Source of the DNA: Helochares maculicollis
Taxonomy: Eukaryota > Arthropoda > Insecta > Coleoptera > Hydrophilidae
Direction of reading: 5' to 3'
NCBI GenBank assembly: GCA_033557835.1
Contig: JAWQRO010000298.1
Span: forward strand, 1 to 43,866
DNA: 43,866 nucleotides
The notes beneath the pieces were generated by a model, which ran no database searches, was not told where the DNA came from, and saw nothing but the letters and a program-made list of their open reading frames with translations. A program made the position numbers and the translations under genes. Positions 32,687-43,079 of the stretch are shown one piece after another (the stretch's first letter is position 1; every line of letters begins with the position of its first letter).

Positions 32687-34980
32687 CAGTTTAAAACATT
32701 TGCTATTTACGAGGAAATTCACATAACTGAATGCTTTGTGTTTTTTTTACTTTCCAATTACGTGTTTATAGTTTCCTATGAAAACAAACAAACACGTTCT
32801 CCAAGTAAGGAAACAAACCATAGTTTCACAAAACAACCTTTGCTAGAAATCAGTTTGCTTGTCGTTTTCCTTAAACAACTTAATTTTTTGATTTAATATA
32901 TATAAAATATCAAGATGGATATTTATAGTAGAAACGCAGAACAACATCAAGGAACTTATTAGTTTCCAATAACCGTTTGTTTTATTAGCATTAGAAATCA
33001 TTTTGCAACTATCCGTGTGAATTTCCTATTGCATCTTCGCGAGCGAGTCGCAAGTAAATGAAACCTATTTGATCCTTGATGTACTACAACTACTCTAATA
33101 GTAAAATAGTAATAAATCTGTTTCGTATTTTTTGGGACAATTGGTTAAATAGTATCGACACTGCTAGGTTTTATTTTAGTTTAGACAGTTTGTCATGTTA
33201 AATGACGTTAAAAGGAGCAGAAACTATCATCTGCATGGTTCATATTTTGGACTGTTCCTACAGTCTCGTGCATCTTTTTATATACTGTTCGTGTATTTGC
33301 TCTATTATGCTCATATCTCCAGTCGAAATGATGGTTTAAGATGATTTGGTGAGTTTTACTTTTATAAAATCTTTCTCTAAGATTGGAGTCCTTCTGGATT
33401 ATTTGTTGAGTTAAGTGTTTTTGAATTCTTCCATATAGTTGTAAAGTAGCCTGTAATGATAAATAGCGTCGAATATTTTGGAAATACTTCATGTCATAAG
33501 TTGTAAACTTTTGACAAACTCTAGTAATGAGAAGATATTGTGATCTTCAAAAGGTCCATATTGCTAATATCCGTAAGTACTTTCATGCATCATATGTACG
33601 TACATGTATACGAAAATATTGAGTGAGGACACTCCAGATTTTTAACAAGCAAATCCATTTAGAAAGGTACTTTTAGGAAATTTTTGATATATTCTTGTGC
33701 TCTGTATAATGGTTCAACGTTGGTTATTATTTGTTCAGAGAATATTTGTTTTTTCATTCAAATCATTTATAGTCCATCTGTAATCGTTTCCTATGAAGGA
33801 TCATGTTCTTACGGCCTTCTAAGTTTGATTGTCGTCATCCACTGGTTAAAGTCGGTGGCTTTCTTAAGAGTTACTTCTTTTAATAGTTCTGGGTGTCTAG
33901 ATTTTATGTTCTGGGGAGTGCAAATTAAAATAAAACATTTGATGTAAAGAAAAAATGATTGTAAAGACAAAATAATGTTCAATCAATGTATGATTACAAT
34001 ATTGAAATAATTATAATGTTTTGCATTAAAAATATTGTGTTCAAAAGAGTAAACTGACAAGCAAAACATTTTTATCTGCTTCTTTGGTAGAAAATTATTG
34101 AATAAATCACATAATAAGCCAAAGAGAAAATTTGAGGTTGCATTATACTACACTTGAACCTAATAAACAAAAGTGTTGCAATTATATAAATTAAGGATTG
34201 GTTTAACATTTTAAAATTATATTTTATTTAACAATATACTTAGATCCTAGTCTAATGTTGCACGGTAGTACTACCAATACAAAAACGGCAATAAACACAT
34301 ATAGCTTATAAAAAACTGTTTTGTTTATGATTCTTATAATTTTGAAATTCTAGTATTACTATGGGGAATATATTTATGAAATGGCCACCGGAATTATCCG
34401 TTCCTCTGCACATATTTTTTAGTTTTTTAAATAAATTAATCCATAAAACAGAACAATGAGATTTTAATTATGTACACATCTTAAACTCAAAGGAAAGTTA
34501 GTAGGTACAACATTTCTACTTGATCGAAGGACTATGCTATTTTACTTCTGCAAAAACGTATGCAAAATGTTTTACAAACCTTAAATATTAGAGACTACTG
34601 TACAACAAACTCACCACAAACTCCTTTTAGCTTCTATATTGGACAACACTATTAACGATATCATTTATCAACACAACTCTAAAGTTTGAATGCGCTGATT
34701 ATGTATTATTAAGTATAGTTTCCTAGTAGTAGAAATGTTTATGTCATATCAGACATTTTAGTCTATTTAATCGAATTTGCGAATCTGAGTTAAATACTTA
34801 CTCTTAAATAGATTATGGTGCATTAAAATATGCAAGCAAAGATATGCAAAAGTCCAAACAAAATTAGTAAAACTAGATTCAGGAAGCTAGACGAAAATAT
34901 TTTCGCTAAGAATTTATTGTAATAAACCAACAGTATCTCCAGGCTATGTCGATTCATAAAAAGGGATCATATTTCCGACC
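32687..34980. other. AT-rich DNA upstream of the cpx exon
   Basis: No gene was identified. Two minus-strand frames look mildly coding-like: 33208-33492 (94 codons, basic, no known motif) and a stop-bounded frame near 33810-33945 reading SRHPELLKEVTLKKATDFNQ. They may be pieces of one decayed element. Otherwise the stretch is simple AT-rich intron-like sequence. Confidence 0.4.
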
Positions 34981-35020
34981 CAATTGTTCGTAAGTAAACT
35001 GTGAAAATTGACTGGTTCTC

Positions 35021-35032
35021 ATTCTTTTTCAG
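35021..35032 (+). other. cpx: Splice acceptor of cpx coding exon
   Basis: ATTCTTTTTCAG ends at 35032: a pyrimidine tract followed by CAG. It places the 5' end of the exon at 35033 and implies at least one upstream untranslated exon. Confidence 0.75.
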
Positions 35033-35051
35033 ATAAACCACACTAACCAAG
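35033..35051 (+). other. cpx: 5' untranslated part of cpx exon
   Basis: Nineteen bases between the splice acceptor and the ATG, ending CTAACCAAG. The CCAAG before ATGG is a favourable initiation context. Confidence 0.7.
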
Positions 35052-35106
35052 ATGGCGGCATTCGTTGCGAAGCAAATGGTCGGGAACAAACTCAACGCTG
35101 TTAAAG
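35052..35106 (+). CDS. cpx: Complexin, first coding exon (partial gene)
   Basis: The exon encodes MAAFVAKQMVGNKLNAVK plus the first base of the next codon (phase 1). It differs from the Drosophila complexin N-terminus, as I remember it, by only a few conservative changes (Ile to Val, Gln to Lys, Ser to Asn). Complexins are small cytosolic proteins of about 140 residues that bind the assembled SNARE complex at synapses. They clamp spontaneous and promote calcium-triggered vesicle fusion; this N-terminal segment is the part linked to facilitating release. The accessory and central SNARE-binding helices and the C-terminal membrane-binding region are on later exons, which I do not find before the end of the window. 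The ATG is chosen because it is the family start and follows the acceptor closely. Confidence 0.88.
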
Positions 35107-35112
35107 GTAAGA
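35107..35112 (+). other. cpx: Splice donor of cpx coding exon
   Basis: AAAG followed by GTAAGA at 35107-35112, a near-consensus donor. It leaves a phase-1 junction, expected to complete a Gly codon with the next exon. Confidence 0.8.
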
Positions 35113-36200
35113 TTTATACTGATTTAGATTCTTTTATTAAATCCTGCAAGTAAAATTATATCGGATTTTCCATAGCGCATAAACATTATGTTCCGGATAA
35201 ATCTTCGCCGGGATATTTATTTCCTTAAGGGCGCAGGATGTTCCTCTCTTTTTTGAATATTTATTTAAGCGATGGTTTTCTCCAGGGATTTATTGGAAAA
35301 TAATATGGAAGTTCTCATCTTTTTATTAATGCAGCTATCGATCTTTTGCGACGGTAAAGTGTCGTGCCGCTCCACGAACATTACGCCAGAGGGCTTGTAT
35401 TTACTAGTTTCCTGTAGAATTTCCCAATTAGTGCAAGCGAACTGCACTATTACTTCAAGTGGTTTACCGCTCAGCAGCTACAACCTACTAAATAGTAGAG
35501 CAACTCATTTTACAAAGTCAAACGCTTGTTGTCCGGTCGAGGGAGCAACAGGACTAAGGCCGGTCGTGCTTTCTGCCCCGCTGGACACTTACTTTTATTA
35601 TGCATGCATTTAGCAGTGGCTACCGTGTCTGCTTGGCTATTTGCCATAATGAAACGAGTGCGGTCCGTATACCATTACAGCTTGTGTAAACATCGAATTA
35701 GGCAGCTGTTAGGAATCTACATCCTATGGATATGCTATGGTCAACGTTTGGCATCGCTACTTAAGCACAATCGCAACTTAGACGTCGCATCCTTTAGAGT
35801 CCCACCGCTTCCCTTTTAACATCATCACTACCGGCTAGTAATTGCTGGTTTAGGGGCGATTTCGAATACAAATCGGCTTTGCGTTCCTCAAACTAAACAC
35901 TGGTGTGCGATTTTAAGCAAATTGCTCAACATGCCGGCTTGATGGGGATAAGTTTTTCGCGTCTCGCTCCTTTTAGATCAACGAGAAAATAGGCCTCCAA
36001 CAATCCCCTTTGTTTGAGACTTATAAAAATTAACTTGCTTCCGCTCATACTTATATAGGTCAGAATTTACATAATTCTTATTCTTTATACTCATTTGGAT
36101 CCTTGTGTAACAAAGCTGTACGCTTACAGTATTTACCTACCTACCGACCCGCCCACGTTCCTAATTACGCTTTACACAAGTGCGATGTGAGGGGTGATAT
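35113..36200. promoter_or_regulatory. GC-richer start of the following cpx intron
   Basis: About 1 kb directly after the exon is richer in G+C than the rest of the intron. It carries open frames on both strands: 113 codons at 35272-35613 and 97 codons at 35526-35819 on plus, 60 codons at 35265-35447 on minus. The 113-codon frame has an internal Met followed by EVLIFLLMQLSIFCDG, which looks like a signal peptide, but the remainder matches nothing and the frames overlap in conflicting registers. Intronic regulatory DNA is more likely than a nested gene. Confidence 0.35.
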
Positions 36201-37779
36201 ATTTTTAAATTAGAGCAGGGTCACAAATACACATTATTATGGCTAATTGCGAAATCGATACGAAGCGGTTATAACTAAAATAGGAGCGATTTTATTAATT
36301 TCGTAGCTGGTTATTTCTGTTGGCTTAATTTTACTTTATTGTGTAATCATAATGAAAATTTGCATAAAATTACGTTGAATAGATTGAATTGATAAACCCT
36401 AATTGAAATTAAATGAATCACTTTACCGGAAGCTTAAAATTATATGCTTTCCGACTTAGTACTAAATACTTATAATTAAGTTACGTGGTTTGAAAACGAG
36501 ACTTTTATTTTTAAGTAAATGGAAAAGCGGATAACTTGTAGAGCTGCTTTATATGCATTACATAGAGGCTGTTGTGGTGTTTCTTTGCGAAAACTCAAAA
36601 ATTATTTTGCTGCGACTTGTCGAAAAGTTCTATTATGTTGTTTTCAATCACGTAATTTCATAGTAACTTGAATATCTAGTAAAATCAAAAGAATGTCCAG
36701 GTCAAGTCAAAACTAAAACTGGCAATTTCTGTGTTGATTTCAATAGTAGGAGCGAAAATATTATTTATCACATTATGTATACATTAGGTAGAAAAAAACC
36801 AAACAATAATGATTTATCTGTCAATAGAACTTCTAAGTAGAACTCTTAAAGACTTTATGAATTATATTCATATTAATTAAAATAATACTCAAATATTTAA
36901 ACTAATTATTGATGATAAATGTTATATTTTGTGTTTTTTTTTCTTTCAACATTATTATTATATCAGTCATCTGCTACTATTGACATGTGCTGAAAAGAGT
37001 ATAAGAGTATATTATTCCTAAATTAAATGTGATTTTTAAATCAACATATTAGTTAAAATACAAAATGTATGCAATAAACCATAATATAAACAGCCTCCTT
37101 AACACGGTACTTAAACAAAACTTAAAAAGTTTATTATTATTATTTTATTACCAATTTTAAAAGATATGCATATCAGCATAAGTGGGTGTCTTACATATCA
37201 TTAACAAAACATATTTATCTAAACTGTTTAAAAATCTATTTATCTACAAATCAAGTTTATTCTTAAGGATAGGGCATTTAATTTTGCAACATTATGGTAA
37301 TAATATCGAAAACATGTCGTATATCTTTGTTTCTTGCATCCATTTTGCTTAAAAACATAACACATTGTCTTGTAAGATTTGTTTTCCCAAAAATAATGCT
37401 TTCCTGAAATTTATGTTAGCACACCGAAAATTTAGTCTTACTATTCGTATAGAATAATGGCATCTGGCAATCACAGAATCTTTTAGTCATACTATCAACT
37501 ACTCTTAATCGATAAACTAAAATAATCTTTTCGGAATCATTTTCTACCTTTGTAGCTTAACTTACTCATGTTTTATATGCTAAACAGTGGATTGTCGACT
37601 ATAAAGAGTCTAGGTTTTCATCAATCCATTTGAGAGCCTTATCTAAACTTTTTAGCAGAGCACATGTGTGTGCAAAGAATTAATATTTTAACATTAAAAT
37701 ATTATTTCGAAAATGAATGTTTAGATATTCTAAACAAAGTATTTTTACCCTTTTGGGAAACTGAATGAACTAAGAGATT
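36201..37779. other. AT-rich intronic DNA
   Basis: No gene or repeat was identified. A minus-strand stretch near 37600-37680 reads LLKSLDKALKWIDENLDSL before a stop; it is too short to assign. Confidence 0.5.
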
Positions 37780-38590
37780 ACAGAGAACTTACTCAACCAG
37801 CTAAAAAGGTACATAGACGATATACGTGGAACCCTGAGTTTTATTGAAAAAATATCTGATTCCATGTATTAAGTATCAATGAAAATAGTCAAAATACTCA
37901 GAACAATGCGGAGTTATCTACCGCAGATCCAAAGAATATTAATTAAGCTCTTACTACAGAAAATAAACCAATCATTTTTGTATTAAGCGCTCTGAATAGT
38001 TACGGTGTTGCTAAAGACTTCAAACAAATTACAAACACAGATTTTGAAACGGATTTAAGGTTAAAAAAATTTCAAACACAAAATCTTTAATATATAGTTA
38101 CAATATTCTAATTATTATAGATATTGAACAAAATACTATACCGAGAACAAAATTGAGTAGTATTCCTACCAACATTATCGCGACAAACCAGTGTCAATGT
38201 TCTATTTTATTCAACAATTCAAGAAATAAAAGACGAACTAATCGGTCTTAATTTGCTGATTTGTAAATAAGGCTAAATATATTATCAAAATAGATAACAA
38301 TAGTAAAAGCAAAGTACTAGTAAAATATAGAAATTCTATAGCTACATTGGGTGCTCACATTACAAATCGCTTCTTCAGCAATACTTAGCCACATACAGGA
38401 ATAGCCCTCACTTTCACAAAAAAACTTATAACTAACAAACCTTACGCAGAAACGTCAACAACAATTCAATACAACACCCTAGAAAATTTTTTCACAATAA
38501 TATAACAATTGATCAAACCATTAGTACCTCAAATATAAACATTCCTCTTTACTCTTAACTCTTATTCCATCTCTCTTCAATAGATACCTC
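37780..38590 (+). mobile_element. Jockey-type LINE ORF1 relic
   Basis: Jockey-clade ORF1 encodes a nucleic-acid-binding protein. The plus-strand pieces fit its layout. KPIIFVLSALNSYGVAKDF followed by TDFETDLRLKKF (about 37965-38090) corresponds to the conserved start of the region before the zinc knuckles. STIQEIKDELIGLNLL (about 38210-38265) corresponds to the later IKEEL helix. KPYAETSTTIQYNTLENFF (about 38435-38495), with QLIKPLVPQI after it, resembles the C-terminal Gln/Thr-rich helix. The zinc-knuckle block itself is not readable. Many stops separate the pieces. It does not continue into a recognisable ORF2. Confidence 0.65.
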
Positions 38591-39060
38591 ATCTACACAC
38601 ACACCTCTCCATCAATCAATTTTATTTAGTTAAATGGCTTATGAAATTCGGGGAGCGGCTAAGACCTCTCAACTAATATAATACGTTTTGAAAACACTAG
38701 TATTTACCGTTGATCAAGTTTAACTTTTTTGATGTTCTGCGCGATTTTACTCGTCATAACATTTTTCGTCTGGCACGCTTTCGATACATTCACTCACATA
38801 TAATACAACATATAAGTGTATGTAGCTGCCCACCAAACGATGAGTAAGCATTTTCCACCGAATTTACTACTTATATGCGCCTGTTTCGTCATTTATCAGT
38901 CGCATAGTGTGCATTATTTGTGGCTATTCATAAATTTCATTTCTAAATTGAGCATGCATAAAAATATTACACTGATATCGGCAGCAAAGTAGATTTTTAC
39001 GAAAACTAATATTTACCAGAAAAGAAAGAAAAAGCTAGAATTCAAGAATAATAGCTCAAA
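38591..39060. other. AT-rich non-coding DNA
   Basis: Nothing was recognised between the LINE relic and the next open frame. Confidence 0.5.
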
Positions 39061-39062
39061 CT

Positions 39063-39269
39063 ATGTGTGTATTGAAAACACTCATAATATTGATAATAAC
39101 GTTAACTAAAAAAACTGAAAACATAATTATAAATGGATATAGTTTTGACAATTCCAATTCCAGTTGCAAACATAAAAATGTTGATATAAATTTAAATGAA
39201 TTGATGTGTTTTGAAATATTTTTTACAGAAGAACTTATGAGGGCAGTAGCAGATGAATGCAATAAATAA
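39063..39269 (+). pseudogene. Possible piggyBac-like transposase fragment
   Basis: The 68-codon frame ends with ELMCFEIFFTEELMRAVADE then CNK. This recalls the piggyBac-family segment just before the core (phi-F-x-x-F-F-x-(D/E)-E-L-phi-x-x-(I/V)-x-x-x-(T/C)-N). The first half (KTENIIINGYSFDNSNSSCK) is unassigned. The next residues of the family (Tyr-Ala and the Trp-containing stretch) are not found downstream. An equally long frame lies on the opposite strand (39056-39262), probably a shadow. The assignment rests on one motif. Confidence 0.3.
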
Positions 39270-39362
39270 TGGAAATGTTAGAATACTCCAAGCGAGTATA
39301 CTTGCGACAAAAATCAGCAGTGTGTATAACTAGTATGCATTGCTCACAGTAATTGCGCACTG

Positions 39363-39390
39363 AAAATACAATACAAAATACAATACAAAA
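39363..39390. repeat. 12-bp tandem repeat, 2.3 copies
   Basis: AAAATACAATAC occurs twice without change, followed by AAAA, a small minisatellite-like duplication. Confidence 0.9.
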
Positions 39391-40384
39391 AACACTCTAT
39401 TTTATAACTGACACTTTTTGACATTCAATAACACTTCTTCAAAGTTCTGAATCAGTATCATATTTAGTTTTGACTAATAAAATGTCCAACTCGAGAGAGT
39501 TATAGTAGTCTATTGCGATATAATATAGAACATCGAGAAAAGCTCTAGTAAGTGAACTGTAAACAGTGTTTTTTTTCATCATCTATGATAGTTTGAATGG
39601 TAATTTCAACACGTTCTGCTATTTTCTATAATTAAAAAAAAAAACATATAGAAAACAACCAAACCACGTCGTTATATCTATCAAAATATAGAGATGATTT
39701 TGTTATTAACAAAAAACCTAATAACATTTAAAAAGACGTATTGTTATAAATAGTCACTGAAGTCATTTTAATGCAATACTTTAGTTTTTGTCCACCTTAA
39801 TCAGATGACCTCGAAAGAATATCGCATTTTATTACCATGTTTTTACACGTATTTGTTTTATGACAATTAGACTGTACAAACTGGCAAACATGGTTGTCAA
39901 TAATAAATTGTAGTTATTTTACGTTTTAACATTCTAACAGTAAATTTACTTCCCGGTTCAGGCTTTAGTAAATTTTGTTTTACATAGTAAAACCACTAAA
40001 TTACACTATTAGAAGAAAATCTCCATCGGTCAGATAGGTAATGCGCAAATGATCGACTGTGTCAATGGTTTATCGTTGCAGTCAACAAATAGCATGATGA
40101 AGCATTTAAAACATACCATTTATAAAATTTTAGATTAATTTTTATCGCCACATTTTAGGTAACCAAAAAATCTAGCGCTTACTCCTATTTAGTTATTTTT
40201 AAATAGCTCGTCGTGCAAGTCGAGCTGATAATTGTAATGTCACCGCATAAAAAATTAACCAATTTACGCAAACAGTTAAATTAAATTATATGTTTTACCA
40301 TTTATCCTACACCATAAATTAATATCTCAGTTACTAATGCAAACAAACCCCTATTGCTTCAAATTTCGTACATCTACCACTTCT
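39391..40384. other. AT-rich non-coding DNA
   Basis: No gene, RNA or transposon relic was recognised. Confidence 0.5.
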
Positions 40385-40899
40385 TTAAGTTCTGGAAGTG
40401 AATTGCCTGTGTGGTTCATCGGTTTTCAACCACATTCCTGAACAACTCATATTGTCCAAGAGTATCCCATTTTTATGTCACGTGATGATCCAGTCCAAAA
40501 GAGGATTGGTTTGGTTACCCAAAAGCACAGAACAGACCTCGAAACGTGTCAATTTCTGGCAATTGTTCAAATCGGGAGGCAACCGCTTTTCGAGATTTTT
40601 GACCTTTTCAATACGTTTCAAACAATCAAATCTGCATGATAGCTGACGCCGTGCTCTTCCAATGTCCCTCGCACCATTTGTGTCTCCACCAGTGCCCTCA
40701 AATTCTCGTCTTGGATTGCTCTAGATATATCTCTTTGGGGCTCATCTTCGACGCTATAATCTTTGGAACGAAATTTGGCAAACTAACGTCGAACACTATC
40801 ATTGGGAAATGCCTAGTGAATCTTTCGGATTGTTTCGGCAGCGCTTTGGTTTAATTGGAATTCGTAGAGAAAAATTGGCCGAAAATCACTTAATGACAT
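40385..40899 (-). pseudogene. mariner transposase N-terminal relic, different subfamily
   Basis: From the ATG at 40899 the minus strand reads MSLSDFRPIFLYEFQLNQSA, AETIRKIH, DSVRR, FAKFRSKDYSVEDEPQ and ISRAIQDENLRALVETQMVR. After shifts come NVLKR and RFEVCSVLLGNQTNPLLDWI, with a stop at 40385. This matches the N-terminal paired helix-turn-helix region and the start of the core of mariners like the one fused in SETMAR (LYEF, KFRSGD, DEP, FEVCS-LL-RN--PFLDRI). Where CDEKW, with the first catalytic Asp, should follow, the frame has a stop and HKNG. The rest of the core is absent. The subfamily differs from the two other mariners in this window. Confidence 0.85.
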
Positions 40900-41400
40900 C
40901 ATATAGTAATAAGCTAAAGAGATGCAAAACATGAAAATTTTGTAAATTAACCATATTAATGTATAGGGCACAAAATCCTCTATTGATCAGTATACACCCC
41001 GACACAGTAGAATTTATATTTATTGAAAAATGGAGCTACAAAAACGGAGGAAACGATTGAAATAACAAAATGGTGAATCAGGTGGTATATACTAAATGTA
41101 ACTACGGCTTTACTATAAAAATTTCATCACTTCGGCTCAAAAGATTTGAGTACTAACGCATTAACATACAGACACAAACAAATACAGAATTGCTGAAGGA
41201 ACTCCAACAACTTCACTGCGTTTACGAAAATGCAAATAACAAATTTACAAATAAACACATAGAGAATTTTGAATGGTAGCATATCCGATGTTTTACTAAA
41301 AATATATACACTGCCATAAATAAAAGAAATACGAAAATCATAATGACCTCCCATTCCATATTTTATTGGGTAGGTGTGGGTAAGTAATGGACATTTTTAA
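40900..41400. other. AT-rich non-coding DNA
   Basis: No gene was recognised. The 75-codon minus-strand frame at 41127-41354 is hydrophobic and Phe/Val/Ile-rich, typical of random AT-rich translation. Confidence 0.5.
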
Positions 41401-42480
41401 GTAACAGCTGGATATGATGGTGCGGTGAAACGTTTTGAGAAAATGAATAAAAACAAATTGTTATATAATTCAAGACTGTATATGCAATGCAATTGCGTTC
41501 TTTTCAACCTTGCGCCGGTTCAAATGTAACAAGTTTAAATAATATTATGCGCTACATAAAACTTTTATTATAGCCGGAGTACTTTCAACCGAGCTTAGAA
41601 ATTTAGCGTGAAAAGAAGGAAGGACTATGCTTATGTTAACTTATTCTTAAATAAAACTACCATCGTCGAAACGAAATGCGAAACAATAAACGAAAAAGAA
41701 TTGCAAAAGTGGGTTGAAAGCTGGGCGAGTAGACGAATTCGTAAATAAATGGACAGTGAAAGTATTGTAGCGCGAAACTGGTTAACAAGTGCAAGCGGAG
41801 AGTGACTGTTCGGATAGTAAGTGGAATGATTATAGGGCTGAATGCCTAGTCGACGAATGGAGAGATGTTGAGTGAAAAGTTTTAGTTTATATAGATAATG
41901 AATGATGCAGTACCGAATAAAAAATGTAAAAATATTAAGTTCAGAATTAGAAAGTTTTAGAGCAGTGTGAAAAATTGGATGGTTAAGGACCGAGTTGGGC
42001 GGTAAGGAGCTAAGCTGTAAAGGATAAGGGTTTAAGGGACTGGGAAATAAAGAGATGGGCGTTAAAGAGGTGGCACGTCCACTGCAATGGTGCTAGGGAA
42101 GTTGTTCATGTAAATCAATCTTCTTGTTACCAACCATAAAATTTCCATTCATCTCTGGTCTTCCGATGCGACTGCATTTGAAATTCAAAACGTTTCATTT
42201 TCTGTAAGAGCTTTCCCATCTAAATCACGGGACCAACTGAGATTGCGGATGAGTGGTCCAGTTCACGTTGCGATAGCCATTCGCCCCATCGCGTAAAGTA
42301 GGTGTATACAAATACTCAAATTAAGTCGAGGAAATCTCCACTTGCAAGTCTAATTGGACCTCGGTTCCCGTTTCATCTACTTTCTACTTCATTGAAAGCT
42401 ATAGAAATAATTTCTCATAAGCCTAATCCTGAGTATGCGCTGGATGTGTTTTTAAACACACTTTAAAAAAATTTAAAAAA
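41401..42480. promoter_or_regulatory. GC-richer, purine-biased block, candidate intronic regulatory DNA
   Basis: The plus strand is purine-rich from about 41600 to 42100, with a G-rich segment at about 41970-42080 made of GGTTAAGG, GGTAAGG and AAGGGTTTAAGGG-like units. This resembles the tract at 12660-12800. No coding frame was recognised. Confidence 0.35.
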
Positions 42481-42539
42481 TCTCCAGTGTCTGCACATTT
42501 CCATAAATATACATACATAACGTCAAAAAGTTACAGCTA

Positions 42540-43035
42540 TAAATCGAACTTCAAAATAGTAAATTAACAAATTGATACTTCAGGATTAATTTGTTTCAAA
42601 TATCGATGACTGGGGGACTAAAATTTAACATTATAGGTCCATATGAGTTATCAAGATTTTAGAATAGAAACACATCACTATAAAACTTTAAATCCTGGCT
42701 TACTTTTAGCATTGAAATAAAAATGAAGGGCTCAGTAATAAAAACACTAGATTAAAAGTTAAAATTCAAACATTACACGATCAAAATTCTAAAACAACTA
42801 GACTAATAGTTCCAGGTTGTAGTATTACCTACCTAAGATTAAAAAATGACAAATATTCATGCAAGAAAGTGTCCAAACTGGATTTTTAATATTTCAGGAT
42901 CAATAATAAAAAGCTTCGCATGTTAATGTTAAAAAGTGCAACACTTCGAAATTCAAAATTAATGTTTCAGGACAAAACCAATCAAAAGTCAAAGCAAATA
43001 TCTCGGGACTAAGGTAAAGATTATGATATGAAAAT
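42540..43035 (-). repeat. Degenerate short-period AT-rich tract
   Basis: Phrases such as TTCAGGAT, TTTCAGGACAAAA, TCGGGACTAAGG and GGGGGACTAAAATTT recur, alternating with AAATTCAAAATTAA-like stretches at intervals of roughly 20-30 bases. Read on the minus strand it resembles tracts near 7.0, 25.8 and 27.6 kb. Confidence 0.35.
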
Positions 43036-43037
43036 TA

Positions 43038-43079
43038 ATATATATATATATCATCATCGTCATCATCATCATCATTATC
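43038..43079. repeat. Compound (AT)n-(ATC)n microsatellite
   Basis: (AT)7 at 43038-43051 runs into nearly perfect ATC units to 43079. The ATC part is the GAT-repeat tail of the minus-strand LINE that follows. Confidence 0.93.

Noticed and set aside
34990..35032. A 43-base mini-intron using GTAAGTA at 34990 as donor and the cpx acceptor
   Set aside because: It is shorter than usual insect introns, and the sequence upstream shows no exon features.
39056..39262. 68-codon minus-strand frame
   Set aside because: It mirrors the plus-strand frame at 39063-39269, which has a transposase-like motif; the minus protein has none.
40398..40854. 82- and 72-codon plus-strand frames as genes
   Set aside because: They are antisense to the mariner transposase relic at 40385-40899.
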